This document shows positions 17,081-25,642 of a stretch of 64,000 bases of DNA, in pieces. The stretch comes from Nitrospirota bacterium (GTDB taxonomy: Bacteria > Nitrospirota > Thermodesulfovibrionia > Thermodesulfovibrionales > JdFR-88). A program made the translations under genes and the position numbers. The notes under the pieces are model-generated. The model was given only the letters and a program-made list of their open reading frames with translations, searched no databases and was not told the origin of the DNA. Position 1 is the first letter of the stretch; the number at the start of each line of letters is the position of its first letter. The DNA lies in assembly GCA_021813765.1 (NCBI GenBank), contig JAKAJM010000005.1:1-64000 (forward strand), read 5' to 3'.

Positions 17081-17095
17081 GCGGCCTGTTTTTTT
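17070..17095 (+). terminator. terminator-like hairpin at the ftsL stop
   Basis: ACAGGC (17070-17075), an eight-base loop, GCCTGT (17084-17089) and a run of Ts to 17095. It overlaps the ftsL stop codon. A six-pair stem would be a partial terminator at best, lowering expression of ftsI and later genes relative to mraZ-ftsL. Confidence 0.45.
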
Positions 17096-17133
17096 GCCGT
17101 AAGCTTTTTTGGGGGAAGATTTTGGACCGTTTC

Positions 17134-17220
17134 ATGGGCAAAAAGCAAAGCAAAAAGAAAACAAAAAAACAAAAACCTTTTTCTGAATGGCAAGAGCACT
17201 GCTGCTTAGTACGGCGATAA
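17134..17220 (+). pseudogene. short frame that looks like the detached cytoplasmic tail of FtsI
   Basis: ATG at 17134 (or TTG at 17122) opens a 28-codon frame that is almost all Lys and Gln and then reads KPFSEWQ before running into EHCCLVRR and a stop. FtsI proteins commonly have a basic cytoplasmic tail ending in aromatic/Arg residues just ahead of the membrane helix. Here that helix follows in the next frame (MARALLLSTAITFAFF at 17187). One extra base near 17187-17195 would join them as SEWQRALLL. GGGGGAAG at 17111-17118 could serve as ribosome site for the TTG or ATG. Confidence 0.5.
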
Positions 17221-18911
17221 CGTTCGCCTTTTTCATAGTTCTTGTGAGGCTTGGAGAATTGATGCTTCTGGACCACCAGGAGCTTGCGGCCAAGGCAATG
17301 AGCCAGTACCAGAGGGAGAGCCATATTGAAGCGGGAAGGGGCCAGATATATGACAGGCGCGGCAGGGAACTGGCGGTGAGCCTGGATGCCCGGTCCCTTT
17401 ACTGTGATCCCGCGCAGGTGAAGTCGCCGCACCAGGTGGCAAGGGAGATATCAAAGGCCATCGGCATGAGCTATTCCAGGGTTGCAGCCAGATTGGCCCC
17501 CGATGGGAAAAAGCGTTTCGTATGGATCCAAAGAAAACTTTCCGATGAGCAGGCGGACGCCTTGAAGGCCATGAAGCTTGGTCCCGGACTGGGCTTTGTG
17601 GATGAGTCCCGGCGGTATTACCCGGAGGGTGGGCTGGCCGCACAGGTGCTTGGCTATCTGAACATGGACGACCAGGCGCAGGACGGAGTGGAGAAGGAAT
17701 ACACAAAGACGCTCACCGATAAGGGCGGCAAGGTGGTTGTGGAACGGGACGCGACAGGGAAGATACTTTCCCAGGGCGTAAAGATGGAGTCCAAGGGTGA
17801 CAACGTGGTGCTCACCATAGACGACGGGCTTCAGTACATCGCCGAAACCGCCCTTGACGAGGCGATGGAAAAATGGAAGGCGCAGTCCGCCACCGTGATA
17901 ATGATGAACCCGTACACGGGGAGTATACTGGCCATGGCAAGCAGGCCCAGTTTCAACCCCAATGATCCTGGCGCATTTTCCGCGGCCGGAAGGAGAAACA
18001 GGGCTATCATGGACGTGTACGAGCCGGGCTCCGTGTTCAAGATAGTCATGAGCTCGGCGGCGCTTGAAAGCGGGGTCGTCACGCCGCAATCTGTTTTCGA
18101 TTGCCACGGAGGCAGATATACCGTGGGCGGCAGGACGTTCCATGACGTCGAAAAAAACGGCATGCTCACCTTCGAGCAGATAATACAGAAGTCGTCGAAC
18201 GTGGGGAGCATACAGGTGGCTCTGAAGCTCGGGGCCAGCAGGTACTTTAAATATCTGAAGCTTCTGGGGTTCGGGCAGAAGACCGGCATAGACCTGCCCT
18301 CCGAATCAGGCGGCTACGCAAGGTTCCCGCGCACGGATGTGTCCCTTGCTTCCATGGCCATAGGCTACGGGGTCTCGGTGACCCCCCTGCAGGTGCTCAG
18401 GGCTTATGCCGCCATTGCAAACGGGGGCTATCTGGTGACCCCGCACGTGGTCTCCCGGATAACGTCGCCAGATGGGCAGGTCATAAGCAGTTTTCAGGGG
18501 CAGCCAAAAAGAGTAATAATGCCGGAGACCGCCGCCACCTTCAGAAACATACTCAGTCTGGTCACCCAGAAAGGCGGCACCGCGCAGGAGGCCGACGTTG
18601 ACGGCAATGCCGTCTGCGGCAAGACGGGCACGGCTAGGCTCTTTGATCCGCAGACCGGCAGATACTCGGACAAATACGCCAGCACTTTTGTGGGCTTCGT
18701 CCCTGCCCGCGACCCCAAGATAGCGATGATAGTGGTGTTCAAGGGCGCAAAAGGGGCGATATACGGTGGAGTGGTCGCGGGGCCTGTGTTCAGCAGCGTC
18801 GCTGAGAAGGCCTTCGCTTATCTTAACGTTCCGCGGGACGACGCGGACCAGAACAATATTGTTCATACGGGAAAGGATTTTTCAGGGCATGGAGTTGTCT
18901 ACACTCCTTGA
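17187..18911 (+). CDS. ftsI: septal peptidoglycan transpeptidase FtsI (PBP3)
   Basis: FtsI cross-links septal peptidoglycan together with FtsW. The frame begins directly at the transmembrane helix (LLLSTAITFAFFIVLVRLGEL). The pedestal domain starts with EAGRGQIYDRRGRELAVS. The transpeptidase has SxxK at Ser282 (PGSVFKIV), SSN in IQKSSNVGS and KTG in VCGKTGTARL. A short PASTA-less tail follows. The ATG at 17187 comes right after an in-frame TGA and has no Shine-Dalgarno, and the usual basic cytoplasmic tail is missing. The tail seems to lie upstream in another frame. The 3' end overlaps murE by 23 bases. Confidence 0.93.
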   Translation: MARALLLSTAITFAFFIVLVRLGELMLLDHQELAAKAMSQYQRESHIEAGRGQIYDRRGRELAVSLDARSLYCDPAQVKSPHQVAREISKAIGMSYSRVAARLAPDGKKRFVWIQRKLSDEQADALKAMKLGPGLGFVDESRRYYPEGGLAAQVLGYLNMDDQAQDGVEKEYTKTLTDKGGKVVVERDATGKILSQGVKMESKGDNVVLTIDDGLQYIAETALDEAMEKWKAQSATVIMMNPYTGSILAMASRPSFNPNDPGAFSAAGRRNRAIMDVYEPGSVFKIVMSSAALESGVVTPQSVFDCHGGRYTVGGRTFHDVEKNGMLTFEQIIQKSSNVGSIQVALKLGASRYFKYLKLLGFGQKTGIDLPSESGGYARFPRTDVSLASMAIGYGVSVTPLQVLRAYAAIANGGYLVTPHVVSRITSPDGQVISSFQGQPKRVIMPETAATFRNILSLVTQKGGTAQEADVDGNAVCGKTGTARLFDPQTGRYSDKYASTFVGFVPARDPKIAMIVVFKGAKGAIYGGVVAGPVFSSVAEKAFAYLNVPRDDADQNNIVHTGKDFSGHGVVYTP

Positions 18912-20412
18912 AGGAGTAAAAATAAAGAGCATCAAAAACGGCGAGGGCCTGGAAATAAAAGGGCTCGCGATAGATTCCAGGCGCGTGCGGGCCGGGGACC
19001 TTTTCTTCGCCCTCAGGGGCGGCAAGACGGACGGCAACGCCTTTATAAAGGACGCTGTCCGGAAGGGGGCAGCGGCTGTTCTGACCGACCAGAAGCCAGA
19101 GGAAGAAGCGGTCCTTTCTTCGGCCGCCGTGATCCAGGTGGAGGACGGGCGGGCCGCTCTGGCCAGGGTGTCCGCCAATTTCCATAAAAATCCCTCGGGC
19201 AGGCTCGCGGTCACAGGCATAACTGGAACGAACGGCAAGACCACCACGGCGCTTCTTATCCACGGCGCCCTTGGACGGCTCGGCAAGGGAGCCGGGCTTA
19301 TAGGGACGATAAAATACATCGCCGGGGGCAGCGAAAAGCCCGCCCCGCATACTACCCCCGAGGCGCCGGACTTCCAGTCCCTGCTGGGGGAGATGGCGGA
19401 GACCGGACAAAGCCATGCGGTGGCCGAGGTCTCCTCACACGCGCTTGCGCAAAAAAGGGTGGACTACACGTCTTTCCGGGTGGCCGTGTTTACGAACCTC
19501 ACCAGGGACCATCTCGACTACCACAAGACGATGGAAGATTATTTCGAGGCCAAAAAAAGACTTTTTTTCGATTTTAACTTTAACGGTCTGCTGGAAGAGG
19601 GCGGCTGTGCGGTCGTAAACGTTGATGACCCTTTTGGCAGAAGGCTCGCCTCGGAGTTGGCGGGAAAAGGGACTGTCCTTGCTTACAGTGCCGCCAATTC
19701 AGTAGATAAAGAAAAAGAAAATGAAGGGATAAGCTCCATAAGGGCGGAGAACGTACAGAACATGGCATCGGGGCTGCGTTTTGACATCCTTTACCAGGGC
19801 GGGAGGTTTCCGATAAGCTCCCCTCTCATAGGGGCGCACAATGTATACAACCTGCTTGCGGCCTTCGGGGCGCTGGCCGGACTCGGTTTTGACGCGCAGG
19901 AGGCCATACGGGGGCTGGAATCCCTTAAGGGCGTCAATGGCAGGTTCGAGAGGGTGGAATGCGGACAGGACTTCCTGGGCGTCATAGATTACGCTCACAC
20001 GCCGGATGCGCTTGAGAGGCTGATACAGGCCGCCCGGGCTGTTTCTGGAGGAAGGGTCATCACCGTGTTCGGGTGCGGCGGAGACCGGGACAAGGGCAAG
20101 CGCAGGGAGATGGGGCGTATAGCTGCAACCCTTTCGGACGAAGTCGTTATCACCTCGGACAACCCGCGCAGCGAAGACCCTATGGCTATTATAGGAGATA
20201 TAAAAGAGGGCATACCGGCCGGCAGGAACAGCCATTATATCGTGATACCTGACCGCGCGGAGGCCATCGAAAGGGCGATAGGCATGGCCCGCACGGGAGA
20301 CGCAGTCCTTATTGCGGGCAAGGGACATGAGGACTACCAGGAGATAAACGGCATGCGTAGTCCTTTTAGCGACCGCCTTGCCGCCATCAAGGCCCTGGAG
20401 AAAAGGAAATGA
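18889..20412 (+). CDS. murE: UDP-MurNAc-tripeptide synthetase
   Basis: MurE adds the third amino acid, in diderms usually meso-diaminopimelate, to UDP-MurNAc-L-Ala-D-Glu. The ATP loop is TGITGTNGKTTTALLI. The substrate-specificity motif reads DNPRSEDPMAII, matching the DNPR form typical of diaminopimelate-adding enzymes. DYAHTPDALERLIQA is also characteristic. I take the ATG at 18889 (507 residues) because the N-terminal domain starts with MELSTLLEGVKI. It overlaps ftsI. A charged DKEKENEG insertion sits in the middle domain. Confidence 0.95.
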   Translation: MELSTLLEGVKIKSIKNGEGLEIKGLAIDSRRVRAGDLFFALRGGKTDGNAFIKDAVRKGAAAVLTDQKPEEEAVLSSAAVIQVEDGRAALARVSANFHKNPSGRLAVTGITGTNGKTTTALLIHGALGRLGKGAGLIGTIKYIAGGSEKPAPHTTPEAPDFQSLLGEMAETGQSHAVAEVSSHALAQKRVDYTSFRVAVFTNLTRDHLDYHKTMEDYFEAKKRLFFDFNFNGLLEEGGCAVVNVDDPFGRRLASELAGKGTVLAYSAANSVDKEKENEGISSIRAENVQNMASGLRFDILYQGGRFPISSPLIGAHNVYNLLAAFGALAGLGFDAQEAIRGLESLKGVNGRFERVECGQDFLGVIDYAHTPDALERLIQAARAVSGGRVITVFGCGGDRDKGKRREMGRIAATLSDEVVITSDNPRSEDPMAIIGDIKEGIPAGRNSHYIVIPDRAEAIERAIGMARTGDAVLIAGKGHEDYQEINGMRSPFSDRLAAIKALEKRK

Positions 20413-21851
20413 CGTTTTTATTCCTGGACATTAACGAGATACTGGAGGCCACTGGCGGAAGGCTTCTGCAAAAAGGGCCGCTTCATTTTACAGGCGTAAG
20501 CACGGATTCCAGGGCCATAGGGGACGGGGAGCTTTTTGTAGCCCTCAAGGGAGACCGGTTCGATGGGAATGATTTCTTCGCTACGGCGCTTGAGCGCGCG
20601 GCGGGGGCCATCCTAAGCCGGGAGCCCGAAGGGCCGCCGTCCTCCGGCAAGAGCATCGTGCTTGTGCCGGATACTTTGAAGGCCCTTCAGCAGATGGCCC
20701 GCCGGATACGGATGAAAAGGCCTGACATGCCTGTGGTAGGTGTCACCGGCTCCAATGGCAAGACCACCACCAAGGAGCTTACGGCCCGCGTGCTTGAGAG
20801 AAAAAACGTGCTTGGGGCAAAAAAGATCGCTGTGCTTAAGGGCCGGGGCAACCTGAACAACCAGATAGGGCTTCCGCTTAACCTCTGCCGCCTGGAGCCC
20901 GGGCACGGGGCCGCGGTACTGGAGATGGGGGCAAGCAGGCCGGGGGACATAGAGGAGCTTTGCGGCATAGCCGTACCCACCCACGGGATCATTACCAATA
21001 TAGGGCCGAGCCATCTGGAAGGATTTCCCGGAGGCATGGAGCAGATAGCGGACACAAAACTTGCTCTTGCCAGGGCCTCGAACACGATCATCTATAACGC
21101 AGACGACCCGCTGCTGCGCAAGGCGGTGGAGGAAGAGTTCCTTGGGCGGAAACAAAGGGGAAAAACGCTCATAAGTTTTGGCATCCGGGAGGACGCACAT
21201 CTCAGGGCCTGCGGCATAGAGATGGGGGCGGATGGTTTTACATCGTTCGGGTTGTCAGCGGGCGGGCCTGTTGTCAGGGTAAGGCTGGCCGCGCCCGGGC
21301 TTTTCAATGTTTATAACGCCCTGGCCGCGGCGGCCGCCGGGCTGGCGTTCGGCGTGGGGCTTGAGGATGCGGCGAAGGCCTTCGAAGGGTTTTGCGGCGT
21401 GCCCATGAGATACGAGATAAAGAAGGCCGCGGGCGCAACGTTCTTAAGCGACGTGTACAACGCGAATCCCGCCTCCATGGAAGAGGCGGTAAAGGAGCTT
21501 GTAAGGCTCAGGAGCAGCAGGGTGGTGGCGGTGCTTGGGGACATGCTTGAGCTTGGGGGCCACTCGGAGGAGACTCACAGAAGACTTGGAGAGCGCCTTG
21601 GCGTGCTGGGCATTGACGTATTCATAGCGGTGGGGCCGATGATGGCGCTTGCCCTGGAGGAGTTCAAAGCCAAAGTCAAAGAGGGCAAAAACGAAAAAGG
21701 CAGGATCGCGATCGCCTGCGCGGATTCCGCACAGGCTGCACAGGAGCTCATGGCTTCCTTGAGGCCAGGCGACACGGTCCTGATAAAAGGATCAAGAGGA
21801 ATGAAGATGGAAAAAGTCCTGCCCGAGGAAAGGGAAGCTGATGCTTTATAG
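20409..21851 (+). CDS. murF: UDP-MurNAc-tripeptide D-alanyl-D-alanine ligase
   Basis: MurF adds D-Ala-D-Ala to complete the pentapeptide precursor. The ATP loop is VVGVTGSNGKTTTKELTA. GNLNNQIGLPLNLC, VLEMGASRPGDIEELC and LSDVYNANPASMEEAV are family marks. The length, 480 residues, is about normal; a basic KAKVKEGKNEKGR insertion lies near the C-terminus. The start overlaps the murE stop (ATGA) and the end overlaps mraY by eleven bases. Confidence 0.95.
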   Translation: MTFLFLDINEILEATGGRLLQKGPLHFTGVSTDSRAIGDGELFVALKGDRFDGNDFFATALERAAGAILSREPEGPPSSGKSIVLVPDTLKALQQMARRIRMKRPDMPVVGVTGSNGKTTTKELTARVLERKNVLGAKKIAVLKGRGNLNNQIGLPLNLCRLEPGHGAAVLEMGASRPGDIEELCGIAVPTHGIITNIGPSHLEGFPGGMEQIADTKLALARASNTIIYNADDPLLRKAVEEEFLGRKQRGKTLISFGIREDAHLRACGIEMGADGFTSFGLSAGGPVVRVRLAAPGLFNVYNALAAAAAGLAFGVGLEDAAKAFEGFCGVPMRYEIKKAAGATFLSDVYNANPASMEEAVKELVRLRSSRVVAVLGDMLELGGHSEETHRRLGERLGVLGIDVFIAVGPMMALALEEFKAKVKEGKNEKGRIAIACADSAQAAQELMASLRPGDTVLIKGSRGMKMEKVLPEEREADAL

Positions 21852-22923
21852 TCTTTTTTATTTTCTGCACGACTGGATAAAACCGTTCAACGTGTTCAGG
21901 TATATAACTTTCAGGGCGGCGTTGGCCGCCTTTACCGCTGCCGCCATTTCCTATTTTATTATGCCCGCGTTCATAAAGTGGGCCAGGAACATCGGAAATA
22001 CGCAGTCCATACGGCAGGACGGCCCTTCCAGGCACCTCTCCAAGCAGGGCACCCCCACGATGGGAGGCATTGTGATCGCGGGCAGCATACTTGTCTCGAT
22101 GCTTTGCTGGGGCGACCTGCAAAACGGCTATGTGCTCTTGATGATGCTTGCGACCGCCGGGTTTTCCTCCATTGGGTTTTGGGACGACTACCTGAAAGTG
22201 GCGAGGAAAAACCCGAAGGGGCTGGCCGCGAGATATAAATTCGGGCTCCAGATACTGCTTGCGCTGGTCCTTGGGGCGATCGTCTACCTGAACCCGCATG
22301 ACCCGTATGCCGATATGCTGTCCATCCCCTTTTTCAAGAAATGGCTACTGCACTTCGGCATTTTCTATATCCCGTTTTCGGTGCTGGTCATGGTGGGCTC
22401 GTCAAACGCGGTGAACCTGACGGACGGGATAGACGGCCTTGCGATCGGGCTGGTGGCGATAGCGACCCTTGCAAACGGCGTTCTCATTTATATATCCGGG
22501 CACAGGGGGCTTTCCGAATACCTGCATGTGCTCCATCTGCCTTATGTGGGCGAGCTCACCGTATATTGCGGAGCCATGTTCGGCGCGGCGCTTGGTTTTC
22601 TGTGGTACAACTCCTATCCCGCCGACCTCTTTATGGGGGACGTGGGCTCACTGGGCCTGGGAGGCGCTCTGGGCACCCTTGCCGTGATATCGAAGCAGGA
22701 GATAATCCTTGCAGTGGTGGGCGGGGTATTCGTGGTCGAGACAATTTCCGTGATATTGCAGGTGACGTCCTTCAAGCTCACGGGCAAGAGGATATTCAGG
22801 ATGGCCCCTATACACCATCATTTCGAGCTTAAGGGCTGGGCGGAGCCGAAGGTGATCGTAAGGTTTTGGATAATCGGGATAATACTTGCGCTTCTGTCTC
22901 TGACTACGTTCAAGGTTAGCTGA
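21841..22923 (+). CDS. mraY: phospho-MurNAc-pentapeptide transferase
   Basis: MraY moves phospho-MurNAc-pentapeptide to undecaprenyl phosphate, forming lipid I, and is an integral membrane enzyme with about ten helices. Family motifs are GTPTMGGIVIAGSI, FWDDYLKVARKNPKGL, SSNAVNLTDGIDGLAIGL, GDVGSLGLGGALGT and APIHHHFELKGWAEPKV (the HHH loop). The length is 360 residues. The stop lies in a 12-base direct repeat, CAAGGTTAGCTG, that is repeated 21 bases downstream. Confidence 0.97.
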   Translation: MLYSLFYFLHDWIKPFNVFRYITFRAALAAFTAAAISYFIMPAFIKWARNIGNTQSIRQDGPSRHLSKQGTPTMGGIVIAGSILVSMLCWGDLQNGYVLLMMLATAGFSSIGFWDDYLKVARKNPKGLAARYKFGLQILLALVLGAIVYLNPHDPYADMLSIPFFKKWLLHFGIFYIPFSVLVMVGSSNAVNLTDGIDGLAIGLVAIATLANGVLIYISGHRGLSEYLHVLHLPYVGELTVYCGAMFGAALGFLWYNSYPADLFMGDVGSLGLGGALGTLAVISKQEIILAVVGGVFVVETISVILQVTSFKLTGKRIFRMAPIHHHFELKGWAEPKVIVRFWIIGIILALLSLTTFKVS

Positions 22924-22943
22924 GCGGCGGGCAAGGTTAGCTG
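22911..22943 (+). repeat. 21-bp-period duplication spanning the mraY stop
   Basis: CAAGGTTAGCTG occurs at 22911-22922 (the last mraY codons) and again at 22932-22943. The copy accounts for the unusual 32-base gap between mraY and murD in a cluster where most genes overlap. Confidence 0.7.
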
Positions 22944-22955
22944 GAGGCATTTTAT

Positions 22956-24428
22956 TTGGAAAAGGAAATGACAGTGACCGGTTTTGAGGGAAAAAAGGTC
23001 TTGATATTCGGGCTTAAAAGAAGCGGCGCGGCATCGGCGCTCGCCCTTCATTCCCTGGGCGCGAAGGTAGCCGTTACGGACATGAAGACAAAAGAATCAG
23101 GAGAACTGGCGGAAGAGCTGAGCAGACTGCCCGAAGGCATCGGGCTTTTCCTGGGCGGCCATCCCCAGGAGGCCCTTGAAGGCGTGGACCTTGTGGTGGT
23201 GAGCCCCGGAGTGCCCATGAACATCCCGGCCCTCACTCTGGCCGCCCGCTCAGGTATTGAGATCATAAGCGAATTGGAGCTTGGCTTCAGGCTGTTTAAA
23301 GCGGCGGACCCGCTTACCGATTTCTACGCCATCACCGGCACCAACGGAAAGTCTACGACGACCGCGCTTCTGCACTATATACTGGAGAGGTCCGGCAGGC
23401 GCGCCCTCCTTGCGGGCAACATAGGATATGCGCTTTCAGGCCTATTCCCCGGGAATTTATTTCCAGGGGCATCACCGGAGGCGGCCGGGCGGGAAGGCAG
23501 CTTTCCAGTCGTAGTCGAGGTGTCAAATTTCCAGCTCGAAGGCATACGGGATTTTAAACCCAGGATATCGGCCATTCTGAACCTGGCGCCCGACCACCTG
23601 GACCGGTACAAGGATGTTTCCGCCTACTATGAGGCCAAGATGAAAATATTCGAAAGACAGGATGACGGGGACTACCTCGTTTTAAACGCCGGCGATCCGA
23701 ACACGCAAATAATAAGCGGCAAACTGCAAAAGGCCGGGTCCGATACGAAGGCCATGCCGAAGGTCGTCTGGTTTGGCAATGGGGAAGACAAAACAACAAA
23801 GATATTCGGGCTTTATTCAATGCGCGGTTCTGTTTACGTAAACCTGCCCGGCATGGACATTGAGCTCATCAAGGCCGGCGATATCAGGATCAAGGGCGCG
23901 CACAACCTGGAAAACGCGATGGCCGCGGGGGCAATGGCCCTCTTGGCCGGGGTGCCCGCGGAGGCCGTGCGCACTGCCCTCATGGAGTTTCCGGGTTTGC
24001 CGCACCGGATGGAATTTGTAAGGGAGCTGGACGGGGTTTCCTATATAAACGACTCCAAGGGCACGAACCCGCCCGCCGTTTTGCGCTCCCTTGAGAGTTT
24101 TTCCGGACAGAAGAAAGAAAACTCCATTATACTCATCGCCGGGGGAAGGGACAAAAACGGGGATTTTCAGAGCCTTCGCAATCAGGTCGAAAGGAGTGTA
24201 AAACTCCTGGTGCTGATAGGGGAGGCAAGCGGGAAGATAGCGGCCGCCCTGCAGGGGGCCGCGCCCATGGAATATGCCATGGACCTGGCGGAGGCGCTTA
24301 GGATATCGAAGGCGGCCGCCCGTCCAGGCGACGTGGTGCTGCTTTCTCCGGCCTGCGCGAGTTTCGATATGTTCAGGGATTTTGAGGACAGGGGAGACAG
24401 GTTCAGGGAGGAGGCGCGGAGGCTTTGA
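22956..24428 (+). CDS. murD: UDP-MurNAc-L-alanine:D-glutamate ligase
   Basis: MurD adds D-glutamate to UDP-MurNAc-L-Ala. The N-terminal Rossmann part reads KVLIFGLKRSGAASALAL, the ATP loop YAITGTNGKSTTTALLHY, and the central metal-binding part NLAPDHLDRY. INDSKGTNPPAVLRSLESF and LLSPACASFDMFRDFEDRG are also diagnostic. The start is ambiguous: TTG at 22956 has GGAGG nine bases ahead, while ATG at 22968 has AAAGGA very close. I keep the TTG. An LFPGN/LFPGA repeat (15-base period) and a longer central insertion make the protein 490 residues, slightly long. Confidence 0.95.
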   Translation: MEKEMTVTGFEGKKVLIFGLKRSGAASALALHSLGAKVAVTDMKTKESGELAEELSRLPEGIGLFLGGHPQEALEGVDLVVVSPGVPMNIPALTLAARSGIEIISELELGFRLFKAADPLTDFYAITGTNGKSTTTALLHYILERSGRRALLAGNIGYALSGLFPGNLFPGASPEAAGREGSFPVVVEVSNFQLEGIRDFKPRISAILNLAPDHLDRYKDVSAYYEAKMKIFERQDDGDYLVLNAGDPNTQIISGKLQKAGSDTKAMPKVVWFGNGEDKTTKIFGLYSMRGSVYVNLPGMDIELIKAGDIRIKGAHNLENAMAAGAMALLAGVPAEAVRTALMEFPGLPHRMEFVRELDGVSYINDSKGTNPPAVLRSLESFSGQKKENSIILIAGGRDKNGDFQSLRNQVERSVKLLVLIGEASGKIAAALQGAAPMEYAMDLAEALRISKAAARPGDVVLLSPACASFDMFRDFEDRGDRFREEARRL

Positions 24429-25639
24429 TAAACAACCCCGGACCCGGATATTCATTTAACAATATGTCTGTTTCCGGCAAGCCGGACAGGATGCTTATCA
24501 TCCTGACCGCAGCGCTCGTTCTTTTCGGAGCCCTCATGATATATTCAAGCACAAGCGTGGTCACCTACGCGATGGAAAAAAGACACGCCACTACCTCCCT
24601 GTATTATTTCAAAAGACACATGCTGACCATAATCATGGCGCTTGTTGCGGGAGTTGCCGCCTACAAGGCCAAACCGGGGTTTTTGGGCAGGTTTTCGCCG
24701 CTTTTCCTGGTTATCTCAATGGGGCTTCTGCTGCTGGTGTTCACAAGGTTCGGCATAACGGCCGGAGGGGCCAGGCGGTGGATCAGGTTGTGGCCTTCCA
24801 CTTTTCAGCCCTCGGAGCTTGTGAAGCTTGCGATGGTCATCTTCCTGGCTTGGTATCTTTCAAGAGATTTCTTCGAGCCGGACAATTTAGGGAAGGTCCT
24901 TCTGCCCGTGGGGGTAATGGGCGTGTTCCAGGTGGTCTTTTTAAAGCAGCCGGATTTCGGCGGGACCCTTACACTTGGTTTTCTCACCATATCCATGCTT
25001 TTTCTGGCCGGCGCCAGGCTCAGGTATTTAGGGTCGCTTTTGCTGGGTCTCCTTCCGGCCGTCTATTATCTTGCCCACAAGCCTTACCGCTGGAGAAGGA
25101 TAATATCCTTCCTGAACCCCTGGGCGGACGCGCGGGGCGAGGGCTTTCAGCTCGTCCAGTCCCTTATAGCCCTTGGAAGGGGCGGGTTTGGCGGCGTGGG
25201 ATTGGGGAAAAGCATGCAGAAACTCTCTTTCCTGCCCGAGATGCACACGGATTTCATATTCTCGATAATCGGGGAGGAGCTTGGCTTTTTTGCGGCGGGC
25301 CTGGTGGTGGTGGCCTTTTGCGTCCTTTTCTTAAGGAGCGTGCGCATCGCAAACAGGATGAGCGAAAAATACCACTTTCTCCTGGCCTGGGGCATCGCGC
25401 TTATGATAGCGCTGCCTGCGTTCATCAATTTTTGCGTGGTCACTGGGCTTATGCCCACCAAGGGGCTGCCGCTTCCGTTCATAAGCTATGGGGGCTCCTC
25501 TCTTATCGTAAACCTGATGGGGATGGGCATACTGCTGAGGCTTTCGAAGGGCGAGCCGCCCAAAGCGGCGCCTGACCGTCTCAAGGATATGCTTGAAAAG
25601 AAAAAAGCGAGGCGCAGCGTATATGGCGCAGGGTTTTAG
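24425..25639 (+). CDS. ftsW: septal peptidoglycan glycosyltransferase FtsW
   Basis: FtsW is the SEDS-family glycan polymerase partner of FtsI, with about ten membrane helices. LFGALMIYSSTSVVTYA starts the membrane region. ARRWIRLWPSTFQPSELVKL and QSLIALGRGGFGGVGLGKS are SEDS motifs. PEMHTDFIFSIIGEELGF carries the catalytic-site acidic residues, and LPLPFISYGGSSLIVNL is near the C-terminus. The start is TTG at 24425, overlapping the murD stop and backed by a GGAGGAGG stretch; ATG at 24464 is the alternative. FtsW rather than RodA is inferred from location. Confidence 0.95.
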   Translation: MINNPGPGYSFNNMSVSGKPDRMLIILTAALVLFGALMIYSSTSVVTYAMEKRHATTSLYYFKRHMLTIIMALVAGVAAYKAKPGFLGRFSPLFLVISMGLLLLVFTRFGITAGGARRWIRLWPSTFQPSELVKLAMVIFLAWYLSRDFFEPDNLGKVLLPVGVMGVFQVVFLKQPDFGGTLTLGFLTISMLFLAGARLRYLGSLLLGLLPAVYYLAHKPYRWRRIISFLNPWADARGEGFQLVQSLIALGRGGFGGVGLGKSMQKLSFLPEMHTDFIFSIIGEELGFFAAGLVVVAFCVLFLRSVRIANRMSEKYHFLLAWGIALMIALPAFINFCVVTGLMPTKGLPLPFISYGGSSLIVNLMGMGILLRLSKGEPPKAAPDRLKDMLEKKKARRSVYGAGF

Positions 25640-25642
25640 AGG

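Noticed and set aside
17157-17186. Slippage in the A-tracts as a programmed frameshift for ftsI
   Set aside because: A shift into the ftsI frame upstream of 17184 meets TGA at 17184-17186, so A-run slippage cannot make a fused protein.
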